Assembly: GCF_024753145.1 (NCBI RefSeq)
Contig: NZ_JANUGU010000001.1
Span: 310,001-374,000, forward strand
DNA: 64,000 bases
Direction: 5' to 3'
Source: Massilia terrae
GTDB lineage: Bacteria; Pseudomonadota; Gammaproteobacteria; Burkholderiales; Burkholderiaceae_D
Shown here: positions 48,368-57,460 of the stretch, in pieces
Numbering within the stretch: the stretch's first letter is position 1
Layout of the letters: each line of letters opens with the position of its first letter
Position numbers and translations under genes: made by a program
Notes under the pieces: model-generated
The model's database searches: none
What the model was told of the DNA's origin: nothing
Seen by the model: the letters and a program-made list of their open reading frames with translations, nothing else

Positions 48368-50408
48368 TTGTATCGTCCTCCATGCGAGGAGGCTGGGCCA
48401 GGACCCACATGAAATAAAGCTCCTTCGCTGCCTTGGCGCGGGTCACGCCGGCCTTGGGTTCCAGGTCGCGGCCGTTGATCATGCGTCCGCGCGCGATTCC
48501 TTGCTCGGAACGGATCAGGCCCAGTTCATAGGCGTCCTTGACCTTGGCCGCGTACGCCGGCGCGATCGCAGCGGTGTCGCTCAGCTTCGTCCAGTCGACC
48601 AGCGGGTAGTACATGGCGCCTTTCGCCCCAGTGTCGAGATTCGGATCGTAGCCGGGCATGCCGGGCACGACGGATTTGCCGTTGTAGTCGGTCATGTACT
48701 TCGGCTTTTGCGAAAAATTGGTGTGATAAGCGTCCGCGACGATGGCGCCCATGACTTCGCGCGTCAGCGGACCGTCGGCGTAGCCAGCCAGCGCGCCGTC
48801 CGGCAATTGCATCAGCATGGCCAGCGCGGCGATGAATTCACGCGTCTGCATCGGCCGCTCCGGATTGAAATTCCCTTGCGCGTCCTTGTGCAAGGCGCCG
48901 AGCTGGATCAGCTTTTCGATCTGATTCCGGTAATACGCGCCGCTGCCGCTGCGGATGTCGTTGGCGATCTCCGGATAAATCGCGGACCAGTCATTTGCCG
49001 CAATCGCCGCCTTCACGTCGCTGCGCAATTCGCCCGCAAGCTCGCTGGCCACCGGATCGCCTTGTTTGGCGAGGCGCGCCAGTTCGGTGGCGACGATCCG
49101 CGCGAACTGCTTGGCGAGCGCTTCCTTGTAATGGGTGCCGTCGATCTTGTTGGCCGGATGGCCGTTCGCGTAGCTGCCATCGTTGGTCTTGCCCGGCGTT
49201 TCACCGGCTTCGAGCGACATCACCATCGCCGTCATCGCAGGGATGCCGGTCTGGTTATAAAACTCGACGCTGCGCGCATTCAGGTCGACCACCGTGATGC
49301 CAAGTTCGGCGCCGATTTTTTTCATCAGCTCCGGAAAGTGCCGCTTCTTGAACGAATTGGCATACGGTTCGCCGGCTTTCTGGTTGCCGTTCACGCGCGA
49401 CATCGGCGTGACTAACACCGGGACCATGCCGCGCGCGCGAATCGCCGGCAGATAGACATTCCTGATCATCGACTCGTACATGGCCTCGGTGGCGCCGCGG
49501 CCGAAGCGACGCATTTCGTCCTCGCTTTCGTCGTTGTGCCCGAACTGCACCATGACGATATCGCCGGGGTAGCCGGCCAGCAGCAGGTCATTGAAGCGGC
49601 CTTCCGCATACGCATTGCGGAAAGAGCGGCCGCCGTTCGAATAGTTGACGACCCTGACTTTCTTCAGGTCGAACAGATTGTCGAACACCTGGCCCCATCC
49701 GCTCATCGGCGCTTCGTCGAAGGTATAGGATTTGACGGTCGAATCGCCGAGTGTGAATACGGTCGGCAGCACGCCTGAGGGCCGAGGCTGCGTCGGGATT
49801 GGCGTGATCGTGATTTCCGCGATGCCGACCGGCGTATTGATTTTGTTCGGCTCAACTTCGATATCGATGAACTGCTCGCCATTCACGTACCGATAGTTCA
49901 ACTCGCGGCCTTGCACCACCATCGGCGACTTATTCGGCAGCAGGCCGGCGGCATCCCAGGTCACGTTTCCGGTGAGGCGACTGGTCTGCATGCCTGAAAT
50001 GGAAACCGTGGCATCCGCCGCATCCGAAGTAGTACGGACCTTGATCGCGTACGCGCCTGGCGCTGCCTTGACCCGAAACGCCATGCCGAAATGGTTGTAG
50101 TTCAGGCTTTCGAAATTCTTCTCGGTCTCGAAAGCAGGTTCGCTGATCACGGCGCCGCTGGCTTCGCTACGGATGCCCGCCGTATGGACGGTACGCGCGG
50201 GCAGGGCGACGGTCTGGTTCACGAAACCGTAACCGCGTGCGTCGTCATACAGCGGCGCGCCATTCACCGTTGTCATCCCGTGCCTGGCTTGATTCGAGAA
50301 GTTGAATCCGAACGTACCTTCAGCGCAATGCGCGGCAGGCAGTGCAAGGAGGGAAGCGGCGGCGCAGCAGGTAAATACAATCGCTCGACGGTGAATGTTG
50401 ATGTTCAT
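48330..50408 (-). CDS. Exported SGNH/GDSL esterase (rhamnogalacturonan acetylesterase-like) with SLH-like C-terminus
   Basis: A 692-residue secreted protein. A signal peptide (residues 1-28, ending AHCA) precedes a galactose-binding-type beta domain (about 30-210). The catalytic SGNH domain has Ser in FTLGDSTVKSY, Gly in SNGGRSF, Asn in FGHNDE and the Asp-x-x-His pair in DGTHY, matching CE12 rhamnogalacturonan acetylesterases. The last 230 residues hold SLH-like units (NFNPERPMQTREFIAALAML; a final one with GVTRAKAAKELYFMW), unusual for a proteobacterium. Likely role is pectin deacetylation. Confidence 0.8.
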   Translation of the reverse strand: MNINIHRRAIVFTCCAAASLLALPAAHCAEGTFGFNFSNQARHGMTTVNGAPLYDDARGYGFVNQTVALPARTVHTAGIRSEASGAVISEPAFETEKNFESLNYNHFGMAFRVKAAPGAYAIKVRTTSDAADATVSISGMQTSRLTGNVTWDAAGLLPNKSPMVVQGRELNYRYVNGEQFIDIEVEPNKINTPVGIAEITITPIPTQPRPSGVLPTVFTLGDSTVKSYTFDEAPMSGWGQVFDNLFDLKKVRVVNYSNGGRSFRNAYAEGRFNDLLLAGYPGDIVMVQFGHNDESEDEMRRFGRGATEAMYESMIRNVYLPAIRARGMVPVLVTPMSRVNGNQKAGEPYANSFKKRHFPELMKKIGAELGITVVDLNARSVEFYNQTGIPAMTAMVMSLEAGETPGKTNDGSYANGHPANKIDGTHYKEALAKQFARIVATELARLAKQGDPVASELAGELRSDVKAAIAANDWSAIYPEIANDIRSGSGAYYRNQIEKLIQLGALHKDAQGNFNPERPMQTREFIAALAMLMQLPDGALAGYADGPLTREVMGAIVADAYHTNFSQKPKYMTDYNGKSVVPGMPGYDPNLDTGAKGAMYYPLVDWTKLSDTAAIAPAYAAKVKDAYELGLIRSEQGIARGRMINGRDLEPKAGVTRAKAAKELYFMWVLAQPPRMEDDTITTARKTDLSTT

Positions 50409-50562
50409 TTGTGACTGGCCTTTCGCGGGAGGGGCGCCGAGGATGCTAGCAGTTCGAACGATTCACGACGGTCGATTTGCAAAAATCGGAATGGGGTTTG
50501 GTGGATTTTGAAATCGAAACGCAGCCAGCGGAGGGATTTCAATGCTGGGATAGAATGGCGGA

Positions 50563-51489
50563 ATGCATGCCGAACTGAGAATTCATCTCGACGCTTTTGT
50601 GGCCTCCGCCGAGGAGTCCAGTTTCTCGGCCGGCGCGCGCAAACTGGGTTTGACGCCTGCAGCGGTCAGCAAGAGCGTGGCGAGGCTGGAGGCCGGATTG
50701 GGCGTGCGCCTTTTTCAGCGCAGCACGCGCAGCCTGAGCCTGACCGCAGAGGGCGAGCGCCTCTACCGTGAAGTGCGCCTTGCGTGGACCGAAATCAGCG
50801 AAGCTTTGACGGGATTGAAGCAGGGCGCGGGCAAGCCAGCAGGTACGCTCAAGGTCTCGATGGCGCTTGCCGTCGGCCGCAATTATTTTGTGCCGATGCT
50901 CGATGAATTCCTGCGGCGCTATCCGGATATCGTGCCCGACCTGTACTTCGACAACCGCCAGGTCGACCTGATCGCTGAAGGCTTCGACGTGGCCATCGGT
51001 GGCGGCATCGACCTGACCGAAGGGCTGATCGCGCGTGAGCTCGCACGCGTGCGCGTGGTCCTCGCCGCGTCGCCCGCTTACCTCGAACAGCACCCCAAGC
51101 CCAAGTCGCCCACGGACCTGTCGCGGCACCGCTGCCTGCTGCGCCGTTCGCTCAGCACCGGCCGCCTTGTGCCCTGGACGCTGCGTAACGATGCCGGCCG
51201 CGAGATCACCGCGAGCGTTCGGCCAGTCATGGTGCTCGATGACCCCGAAGCCATCGCGCGGGCGGCAGCGTGTGGGATGGGCGTGGCGATGCTGCCGATG
51301 CCGCACGCAGCGCCCCTTCTCGAATCCGGCGAATTGCAGCGTGTGCTGCCGGACTGGTACGCCGAGACCAAACCCCTGTCGATCTACTATTCGAGCCGAA
51401 AGCTGGTGCCGGCCAAGACCAAGGTCTTCGTCGACTACATCGTCGAAGCCTTCCGCGCCAGCGGACATGCCGCCCGCTTCTGGTCCTAG
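50563..51489 (+). CDS. LysR-family transcriptional regulator
   Basis: A 308-residue LTTR. The N-terminal HTH (about residues 5-62: ESSFSAGARKLGLTPAAVSK, then RLEAGLGVRLFQRSTRSL) is followed by a periplasmic-binding-like effector domain (LKVSMALAVGRNYFVPML). It resembles the AaeR/DmlR-type subgroup. It is divergent from the esterase gene and convergent (four-base overlap) with the SDR gene; the regulated target is not obvious. Confidence 0.9.
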   Translation: MHAELRIHLDAFVASAEESSFSAGARKLGLTPAAVSKSVARLEAGLGVRLFQRSTRSLSLTAEGERLYREVRLAWTEISEALTGLKQGAGKPAGTLKVSMALAVGRNYFVPMLDEFLRRYPDIVPDLYFDNRQVDLIAEGFDVAIGGGIDLTEGLIARELARVRVVLAASPAYLEQHPKPKSPTDLSRHRCLLRRSLSTGRLVPWTLRNDAGREITASVRPVMVLDDPEAIARAAACGMGVAMLPMPHAAPLLESGELQRVLPDWYAETKPLSIYYSSRKLVPAKTKVFVDYIVEAFRASGHAARFWS

Positions 51490-52229
51490 GCCGCGAAACC
51501 GCCATCGATCAGCAGGTCCGCCCCGGTCACGAACGCGGACTCCGGCCCGGCCAGGTAGGCCACCATGCCGGCAATCTCGTCGGCGCGTCCGTGGCGCGGG
51601 ATCGCCATCAGCCCATGCAGCGCGGTGGCGAAATCACCGGACTCCGGGTTCATGTCGGTATCGACCGGCCCCGGGCTGACATTGTTGACCGTGATGCCCT
51701 TCGGACCGAGGTCGCGCGCCATGCCTTTGACCAGGCCGGTGAGGGCGGCCTTGCTCATCGCGTAGGCGGCGCCGCCCGCGAAGGGCACGCGTTGCGCGTT
51801 GGTGCTGCCGATATTGATGATGCGCCCGCCATCGCCCATGTGCGCGACAGCCGCTTTCGCCGCGACGAACACCGAGCGCACGTTCACCGCCACGGTCTGG
51901 TCGAAATCGTCCAGCGAGAACTGGTCGACAGGCCCCATTCGCAGCACGCCCGCGCTGTTGACCAGGATGTCGAGGCGGCCGAAGCGTTTGGCCACGCTGT
52001 CGATGGCTTGGGTGAGCGCGGCGGCGTCCGTGGCGTCTGCGTGGATGGCGAATGCTTCACCGCCGGCGGCGCGGATTTCTTCGGCCAGCGCGTGCGCCGC
52101 TTGCTCCGAGCTTTGATAACCGATGGCCACCGTGGCGCCATCCTGCGCCAGGCGTCGGGCGGTGGCGGCGCCGATGCCACGCGAACCGCCGTTGATGAAT
52201 GCGACTTTGCCGTTCAGGGTGGTGCTCAT
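51486..52229 (-). CDS. Short-chain dehydrogenase/reductase
   Basis: A 247-residue classical SDR (FabG-like). The cofactor motif is NGGSRGIGAATARRL, NADP preference is suggested by the preceding basic context, NSAG lies near residue 88, and the catalytic Ser-Tyr-Lys is in NIGSTN and YAMSKAAL. The C-terminus ends FVTGADLLIDGGFAA. The substrate cannot be told from sequence. Start ATG behind GAGGAGAAC. Confidence 0.88.
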   Translation of the reverse strand: MSTTLNGKVAFINGGSRGIGAATARRLAQDGATVAIGYQSSEQAAHALAEEIRAAGGEAFAIHADATDAAALTQAIDSVAKRFGRLDILVNSAGVLRMGPVDQFSLDDFDQTVAVNVRSVFVAAKAAVAHMGDGGRIINIGSTNAQRVPFAGGAAYAMSKAALTGLVKGMARDLGPKGITVNNVSPGPVDTDMNPESGDFATALHGLMAIPRHGRADEIAGMVAYLAGPESAFVTGADLLIDGGFAA

Positions 52230-52330
52230 GATGTTCTCCTCGATGCAGTGGGTGTTGGAGAACCCAGTATCGGCGCTGCGGGGTGTTAGCGGTAGTCAGC
52301 AATCTGCAGAAAGATTTTCAACCATCAGTA

Positions 52331-53062
52331 TCAAATGGCGGGCGCGATCGAAGCCCCCTGGATACCGTGGCGCCGCAATGCCGCGGCGACGAAACCGCTC
52401 GCTTTCATGTGCTCGACAAACTGCGCCAGAAACGCGGCCGCTTCGCTGCCACGGCTCTTGGGCGTTCCCATCGCCTGCTGGATGACCATGAACCGTCCGT
52501 CGAGCAGGCGCAGGCCGCCGATGCGCCGCACATCCGCTTCCAGCTGTTGCTTGACTCCGGCCGCGACATCCGCGCGCTGTTCAAGGAAGATGTCCACCAC
52601 GGTGGGCGAGGTTGGGGCGCGCAGGATCTGCGCATGCTTGAGCGAGCGGGTGAGGAACAGGTCGTAGGCGCTGCCCTTACCGACCACCACGCGGTGCGCG
52701 GCCCGGTCGACTTCTTCGTTGGCGCGGATCGGCGAAGCTTCCTTCACCAGGTAGCATCCCTCGATCAGCACATACGCGGCGCTGAAGGCGATGTTCGCGC
52801 CGCGTACCGGATCGATCGCGAAGAAGCCGATGTCCGCCTGCTCCGACGCGACCACGTCGACCGATTTGCCGGCCGCGTCCACCAGCACCAGTTCCAGCTC
52901 CGCCCCGAGCAGCCGGGCAAACTCGCCCGCCAGGTCGACTGAGACGCCGCGCACGCCGCCTTCGCTGTCGCGGCAGGCGAGGATCGGGTTGCCGAGGTTG
53001 ATACATGCGCGCAGTTCGCCGGACGGTGTGAAGGCGGCGAGGACGGAGGAGGAGGGCGTCAT
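52331..53062 (-). CDS. Solute-binding (SBP_bac_3-like) protein without signal peptide
   Basis: A 243-residue type II periplasmic-binding fold. It carries GELRACINLGNPILACRD, VSVDLAGEFARLLGAELELV and GFFAIDPVRGANIAFS, as in amino-acid/polar solute-binding proteins. The N-terminus (MTPSSSVLAAFTPSG) has no hydrophobic signal, and the alternative upstream starts add none. No permease or ATPase is adjacent. It is divergent from the TonB receptor with operator copies a and b between them, so it may belong to the same regulon as a cytoplasmic sensor or enzyme. Confidence 0.75.
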   Translation of the reverse strand: MTPSSSVLAAFTPSGELRACINLGNPILACRDSEGGVRGVSVDLAGEFARLLGAELELVLVDAAGKSVDVVASEQADIGFFAIDPVRGANIAFSAAYVLIEGCYLVKEASPIRANEEVDRAAHRVVVGKGSAYDLFLTRSLKHAQILRAPTSPTVVDIFLEQRADVAAGVKQQLEADVRRIGGLRLLDGRFMVIQQAMGTPKSRGSEAAAFLAQFVEHMKASGFVAAALRRHGIQGASIAPAI

Positions 53063-53164
53063 ATGTTCCTGTTCGGTGAGTCTCCATTTTGACCCCGGCC
53101 CGGCTCCGATGTGTTGTTCCTGCGACACGTCCAACGCATCTGTAAATAAACGGGTGACTTTTAT

Positions 53165-53178
53165 ACTAACTGGTTAGT
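53165..53178. promoter_or_regulatory. TetR-type operator copy a (ACTAACTGGTTAGT)
   Basis: A near-palindrome identical to copy c at 60434, overlapping a possible -10 for the minus-strand solute-binding gene (TATAAA on that strand). Part of the four-copy ACTAACT set. Confidence 0.7.
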
Positions 53179-53246
53179 ACAATCAATCCAGAACTGCACC
53201 AGGTTAAGAATCTGTAACGGAAGAGCCCCGAAACAAATGGTTTTGA

Positions 53247-53260
53247 ACTAACTAGTTAGT
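53247..53260. promoter_or_regulatory. TetR-type operator copy b (ACTAACTAGTTAGT)
   Basis: A perfect 14-base palindrome, 49 bases before the TonB-receptor ATG and 68 bases from copy a. It overlaps a TTGAAC that could be a -35. Two copies in one divergent gap may allow cooperative binding. Confidence 0.75.
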
Positions 53261-53309
53261 GTAGAGTGTGCTCATAATCAGAAGCAACCATAAAAATGGA
53301 GGAGGCAAA

Positions 53310-56252
53310 ATGAAGCGCAAGAATGTCTGGATAGGTCTGTCGAAGCCGCTGGCATGCGGCACGGCGCTGGGATTGTCGGCGATGCTGGGCGCCCATGCGC
53401 AGGAAGCGCCGGTGCCAGCCCCGGCCGCGACCAGTGCCACGTCGGCCGAGCCGATCCAGTCCGTCGTCATCACCGGCTCGAAGATCGCGCGCCGCGACTA
53501 TTCCTCGCCGAGCCCGATCGTGACCACGTCCAAGGACGTGCTGCAGGAGGGCGGGGCGGTCACGCTGGAGGCGGCGCTGAACCAGTTGCCGCAATTCACG
53601 CCGTCGGGTACCGATTCGACCGGCACCCAGGGCACCGGTGCGCGCGCGACGCTGGACCTGCGCGGCCTGGGCGATAACCGCAACCTGGTGCTGCTGGATG
53701 GCCGCCGGCTTCCGCTGTCCAGCGCCTTCGGCCAGGTCGACATCAACATCCTGCCGCCCGCCATCATCGACGGCGTCGAAACGATTACAGGCGGCGCCTC
53801 CGCGGTCTACGGGTCGGACGCGATGTCGGGCGTGGTCAACTTCAAGACCATGCGCAAGTTCGAAGGCGTGATGCTCGACGTCCAGTACGGCAATTCGCAA
53901 AAGCGCGACCTGGCCCGCAAGAGCCCGTCGCTTGCGGCCGGCGCCAGGTTCGCCGACGGCCGCGGCTATGCGCTGCTGTCGCTCAGCTATGATGAGCGCC
54001 AGGAACTGCGCGGCACCTCGCGTCCGTTCTTCGCTCTAGGCGTGCCGTCCAGCTATATCGGCACCAGCACCTATGTGCCGGCCGCCAGCAACCTGCCCTC
54101 GCAGGCCGCGATCAACAGCGTGTTCTCGTCCTACGGCATCACGGCCACGGTGCCGCGCACCAACAACCTCGGCTTCAACGACAACGGCAGCCTGTTCAGC
54201 CAGACCGGCGCGGTCAATTACAAGGGCCCCCTCAACGGCAACTACGTCCTCATCGGCGGCAACGTGCGCATGCCGGTGCTGCCGCAAAGCGACCTGCTGC
54301 ACGCGCTGCGCCGCGAGAACCTGTTCAACAAGCTCGAATTCCGCTTCACGCCGGACGTGACCGGCTACACGCAGTTGCTGCACACTCACTCGGTGGCCAA
54401 TACCAGCAGCGGCGGCAGCCTGACCCAGTTCGGCCTCGGCGCGAACACCACCGTGCCGCTGTCCAACCCGTTCATCCCGAATGACCTGCGCACCATCCTG
54501 GCCTCGCGTCCGGACCCGAACGCGCCCTTCCTGTGGAACACCCGCTTTGTCGGCATTCCAGCCAAGAACTGGGATGAAGGCTACACCACCGACCAGCTCA
54601 TCGTTGGCGTGCGCGGCAATATCCCATACAAGGACTGGACCTTCGACGCCTACGTCGAGACCGACCGCTCGGTGCACGACCAGACCATGAACAACGCCGT
54701 GCTCAGCTCGCGCGTGCAGCAGCTGCTCAATGCGGCGGACGGCGGCCGTTCGGTGTGCGCCGGCGGCTTCAACCCCTTCGGCATCGCCAATTCGCTGAGC
54801 CTGTCGGATTCCTGCCGCAACTACCTGTCGACCTCGACGCTCAGCAAGGAAGAGCTGACCCAGCGCATGGCCGAAGCGTCGGTGCAGGGCACGCTGTTCG
54901 AGGCGCCGGCCGGCGACGTGCAGTTCTCGGCCTCGGCCAACTACCGCAAGAACACCTACAACTACCTGCCTGATTCCGAACTGGCGGCCCAGAACATCGA
55001 GGCCGTCATCGCGTCGCAGCGCTCGTCCGGCCAGACCGCGGTCAAGGAAGTGGCGGTGGAACTGCGCGTGCCGCTGCTCAAGGATGTACCGTTCGCACGC
55101 ACCCTCGCACTGTCGCCTGGGGCGCGCCTGTCGGATTACGACATCTCGGGCGTGACCAAGACCCACAAGATCGAACTGGAATGGTCGCCGCTGAGCAATA
55201 CCCTGGTACGCGGCGGCCTGCAGCATGCCATCCGCGCACCGAATATCGGCGAGCTGTTCAGCGCCGCGACCGGCGCCCAGGTCCAGTTCGGCAGCCCGCC
55301 GAACGGCGGCGAGCCCTGCGACGTGCGCACCACCGCGCGCAGCGGCGCCAACGCGGCGGCCATGCGCGCGCTGTGCATCGCGACCGGCGTCCCGGCGAAC
55401 GTGGTCGACAGCTACACCTTCCCGACCGTCGCGACCTCGACCGTCAGCAGCGGCAACCGCGACCTGAAGCCGGAGACCGCCGACACCAAGACGCTTGGCC
55501 TCGTGCTCACGCCGCAGTTCGACAATCCGCTGTTCTCGCAAGTGTCGGCCTCGGTGGACGTGTACGACATCAAGATCAAGGACACGATCTCGGCGGTGCC
55601 GGCGGCATCGGCCTTGAACAAATGCTACAACCTGGACGGCAGCAATCCCTCGTATTCGCCGACCAATCCGTTCTGCCAGCTGATCTCGCGCGATGCCAAC
55701 GGCCTGCTGACCCAGGTTGCGGCCCCGTACCTGAACCTGGGCTTGCTGAAAACTTCGGGCGTGGACGTGCAACTGGACTGGCACTTCAAGCTTGCCGCGC
55801 TCGGGTTGCCGGCGAACTGGGGCAGCTTCGGCGTGAACACGGGCGCCAACTTCCTCCACTCCTACCAGTCGCAAGCCCTGCCGGGCGATGCGATCCAGGA
55901 GTTCAAGGGCACGGTCAGTACCGTGGTCCGCCCGAGCTGGCAGGCCACCACGACCTTCCGTTACGAGCTCGGCGGCCTTTCGGCGATGCTGCGCTGGCGC
56001 CATCTGCCGGCGATGAAAGACATCACCTCCGTGACCCGTCCCGCGAGCCCGACCGCCGGCGTCGCCAAGTACGATATCGCCGACCTGACCTTGAACTATG
56101 CGGTGTCGAAGAACACCACGCTGCGCGGCGGCATCACCAACCTGTTCAACCGCGATCCTGCTTCGGTGCCGGGAAACCAGAACCTGACCGTGGCGTCGAC
56201 CTATGACATCGTTGGCCGCGCGTTCTTCGTTGGCGTGCGCACCAAGTTCTGA
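53310..56252 (+). CDS. TonB-dependent outer-membrane receptor
   Basis: A 980-residue gated porin. A signal peptide (ending AMLGAHAQ) precedes a TonB-box-like IQSVVITGSKIARRDYSS. The plug domain spans about residues 50-190 (LDLRGLGDNRNLVLLDGRRL; ETITGGASAVYGSDAMSGVV), and the 22-stranded barrel ends in VGVRTKF with the terminal aromatic. It belongs to the large-plug/TonB family used for plant-derived organic substrates rather than classical siderophores. The ATG at 53310 follows GGAGGC. A secreted hydrolase gene follows after 14 bases. Confidence 0.92.
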   Translation: MKRKNVWIGLSKPLACGTALGLSAMLGAHAQEAPVPAPAATSATSAEPIQSVVITGSKIARRDYSSPSPIVTTSKDVLQEGGAVTLEAALNQLPQFTPSGTDSTGTQGTGARATLDLRGLGDNRNLVLLDGRRLPLSSAFGQVDINILPPAIIDGVETITGGASAVYGSDAMSGVVNFKTMRKFEGVMLDVQYGNSQKRDLARKSPSLAAGARFADGRGYALLSLSYDERQELRGTSRPFFALGVPSSYIGTSTYVPAASNLPSQAAINSVFSSYGITATVPRTNNLGFNDNGSLFSQTGAVNYKGPLNGNYVLIGGNVRMPVLPQSDLLHALRRENLFNKLEFRFTPDVTGYTQLLHTHSVANTSSGGSLTQFGLGANTTVPLSNPFIPNDLRTILASRPDPNAPFLWNTRFVGIPAKNWDEGYTTDQLIVGVRGNIPYKDWTFDAYVETDRSVHDQTMNNAVLSSRVQQLLNAADGGRSVCAGGFNPFGIANSLSLSDSCRNYLSTSTLSKEELTQRMAEASVQGTLFEAPAGDVQFSASANYRKNTYNYLPDSELAAQNIEAVIASQRSSGQTAVKEVAVELRVPLLKDVPFARTLALSPGARLSDYDISGVTKTHKIELEWSPLSNTLVRGGLQHAIRAPNIGELFSAATGAQVQFGSPPNGGEPCDVRTTARSGANAAAMRALCIATGVPANVVDSYTFPTVATSTVSSGNRDLKPETADTKTLGLVLTPQFDNPLFSQVSASVDVYDIKIKDTISAVPAASALNKCYNLDGSNPSYSPTNPFCQLISRDANGLLTQVAAPYLNLGLLKTSGVDVQLDWHFKLAALGLPANWGSFGVNTGANFLHSYQSQALPGDAIQEFKGTVSTVVRPSWQATTTFRYELGGLSAMLRWRHLPAMKDITSVTRPASPTAGVAKYDIADLTLNYAVSKNTTLRGGITNLFNRDPASVPGNQNLTVASTYDIVGRAFFVGVRTKF

Positions 56253-56266
56253 CCAAGGAGACAGAG

Positions 56267-57340
56267 ATGGCTTTACGAATCAAACGCGGCGCCGCCGCGG
56301 TGATTTCGGCGCTGTTCGGCTTCGGGGCCTCAGCCGCGTTCGCGCAGGTCACCACCATCGATGCGGAAGGGACCGCCCACATCAATGGCGGGGCGATCCC
56401 GCTGTCGAGCATCCTCAGCCCTGAATCGCAGGCGATCGTCAAGCGCACCCGGCCGACGGAAGGGCCGGGCGCGGCCAAGCCGCCCGAGACCACCGACATG
56501 GTCGAACTGCGCGCCAGCATGAACAAGGCCCTGCAGCCGAATGTGGACCACATGCGCGCCTTGTATCCGGTCGATATCCAGGAGACCGAGATCGATGGCA
56601 TCCAGGTCGCGATCATCACGCCCAAGGCGGGTGTCCCGGCGCGCAACAAGAACCGGGTGATGATCAATGCGCCCGGCGGCGGCTTCCGTACCGGCATCCG
56701 GGCCAACTCGCTGTTGATCAGCATCCCGGTGGCTGCCGTTGGCCAGTTTAAAGTGGTCAGCCTGCTGTACCGGCAGGGGCCGGAATATAAGTTCCCGGCC
56801 GCCACCGAGGATTTCACCAAGGTCTACAAGGCGATGCTCAAGCAGTACAGGCCAGCCAATATCGGCCTGGTGGGATGTTCGGCGGGCGGGGCGCTGGTGG
56901 CTGAGAGCGTGGCCTATTTCCAGAAAGCGGGGCTGCCGCGTCCGGGCGCGATCGGCCTGTACTGCGCGGGCGCCGGGGCGAAGTTCATGGAGGGCGATGC
57001 GCCGGTGTTCGCCGGACTGGCGACTGGCAACCTGCCGAAGAATCCTCCCGGCCCGAACTACCTGGACAGCGTCAACCTGGACGATCCGCTGGTGACGCCG
57101 GCGAGCGACCTGAACGTGCTGGCCAAGTTCCCGCCGACCTTATTTGCGACCGGCACGCGGGACTTTGCGATGAGCGCGGCGGCATATGGCCATCGCCGCC
57201 TGGTCAAGGCGGGCGTGGAATCGGATCTGCTGATTTACGATGGGCTTGGGCACGGGTTCATGACCAATCCGGACTATCCCGAGTCGCAGGATCTGTACGA
57301 GATCGCCGCCAAGTTCTACGACCGGCATCTGGGGCATTAA
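56267..57340 (+). CDS. Exported alpha/beta hydrolase (HSL-like esterase)
   Basis: A 357-residue secreted hydrolase. A signal peptide (about residues 1-26, ASAAFAQ) is followed by an alpha/beta fold with oxyanion segment NAPGGGF (HGGG-like, with Ala-Pro in place of His), nucleophile GCSAGG (about residue 202), acid TGTRDFAMSAA and catalytic His in GLGHGF. It is co-transcribed with the TonB receptor (14-base gap), so it likely works on the imported or periplasmic ester. Confidence 0.85.
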   Translation: MALRIKRGAAAVISALFGFGASAAFAQVTTIDAEGTAHINGGAIPLSSILSPESQAIVKRTRPTEGPGAAKPPETTDMVELRASMNKALQPNVDHMRALYPVDIQETEIDGIQVAIITPKAGVPARNKNRVMINAPGGGFRTGIRANSLLISIPVAAVGQFKVVSLLYRQGPEYKFPAATEDFTKVYKAMLKQYRPANIGLVGCSAGGALVAESVAYFQKAGLPRPGAIGLYCAGAGAKFMEGDAPVFAGLATGNLPKNPPGPNYLDSVNLDDPLVTPASDLNVLAKFPPTLFATGTRDFAMSAAAYGHRRLVKAGVESDLLIYDGLGHGFMTNPDYPESQDLYEIAAKFYDRHLGH

Positions 57341-57380
57341 ACCGACATCCCGGGTACCAGACCGGCATCTCGGGCATTAG
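57321..57380. repeat. Three tandem 20-bp repeats at the esterase stop
   Basis: Unit 1 (57321-57340) is ACCGGCATCTGGGGCATTAA and contains the stop codon, unit 2 is ACCGACATCCCGGGTACCAG, and unit 3 (57361-57380) is ACCGGCATCTCGGGCATTAG. Units 1 and 3 match at 18 of 20. It looks like a local slippage duplication of the gene end. Confidence 0.7.
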
Positions 57381-57386
57381 AGAGAA

Positions 57387-57426
57387 CGTCGTTACCGCTT
57401 CCGCGAGAACGACGTACTCTTTTTTG
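57387..57426. terminator. REP-like hairpin with T-run downstream of the receptor operon
   Basis: ACGTCGTT (57387-57394) pairs with AACGACGT (57408-57415), followed by ACTCTTTTTTG. The inner CGCTTCCGCG matches the element at 8307-8416. It can serve as a terminator between the converging receptor operon and the DUF3237 gene. Confidence 0.6.
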
Positions 57427-57460
57427 CTATTCGCCCGGTATTCCGGCGTGCGGCTGTTCG

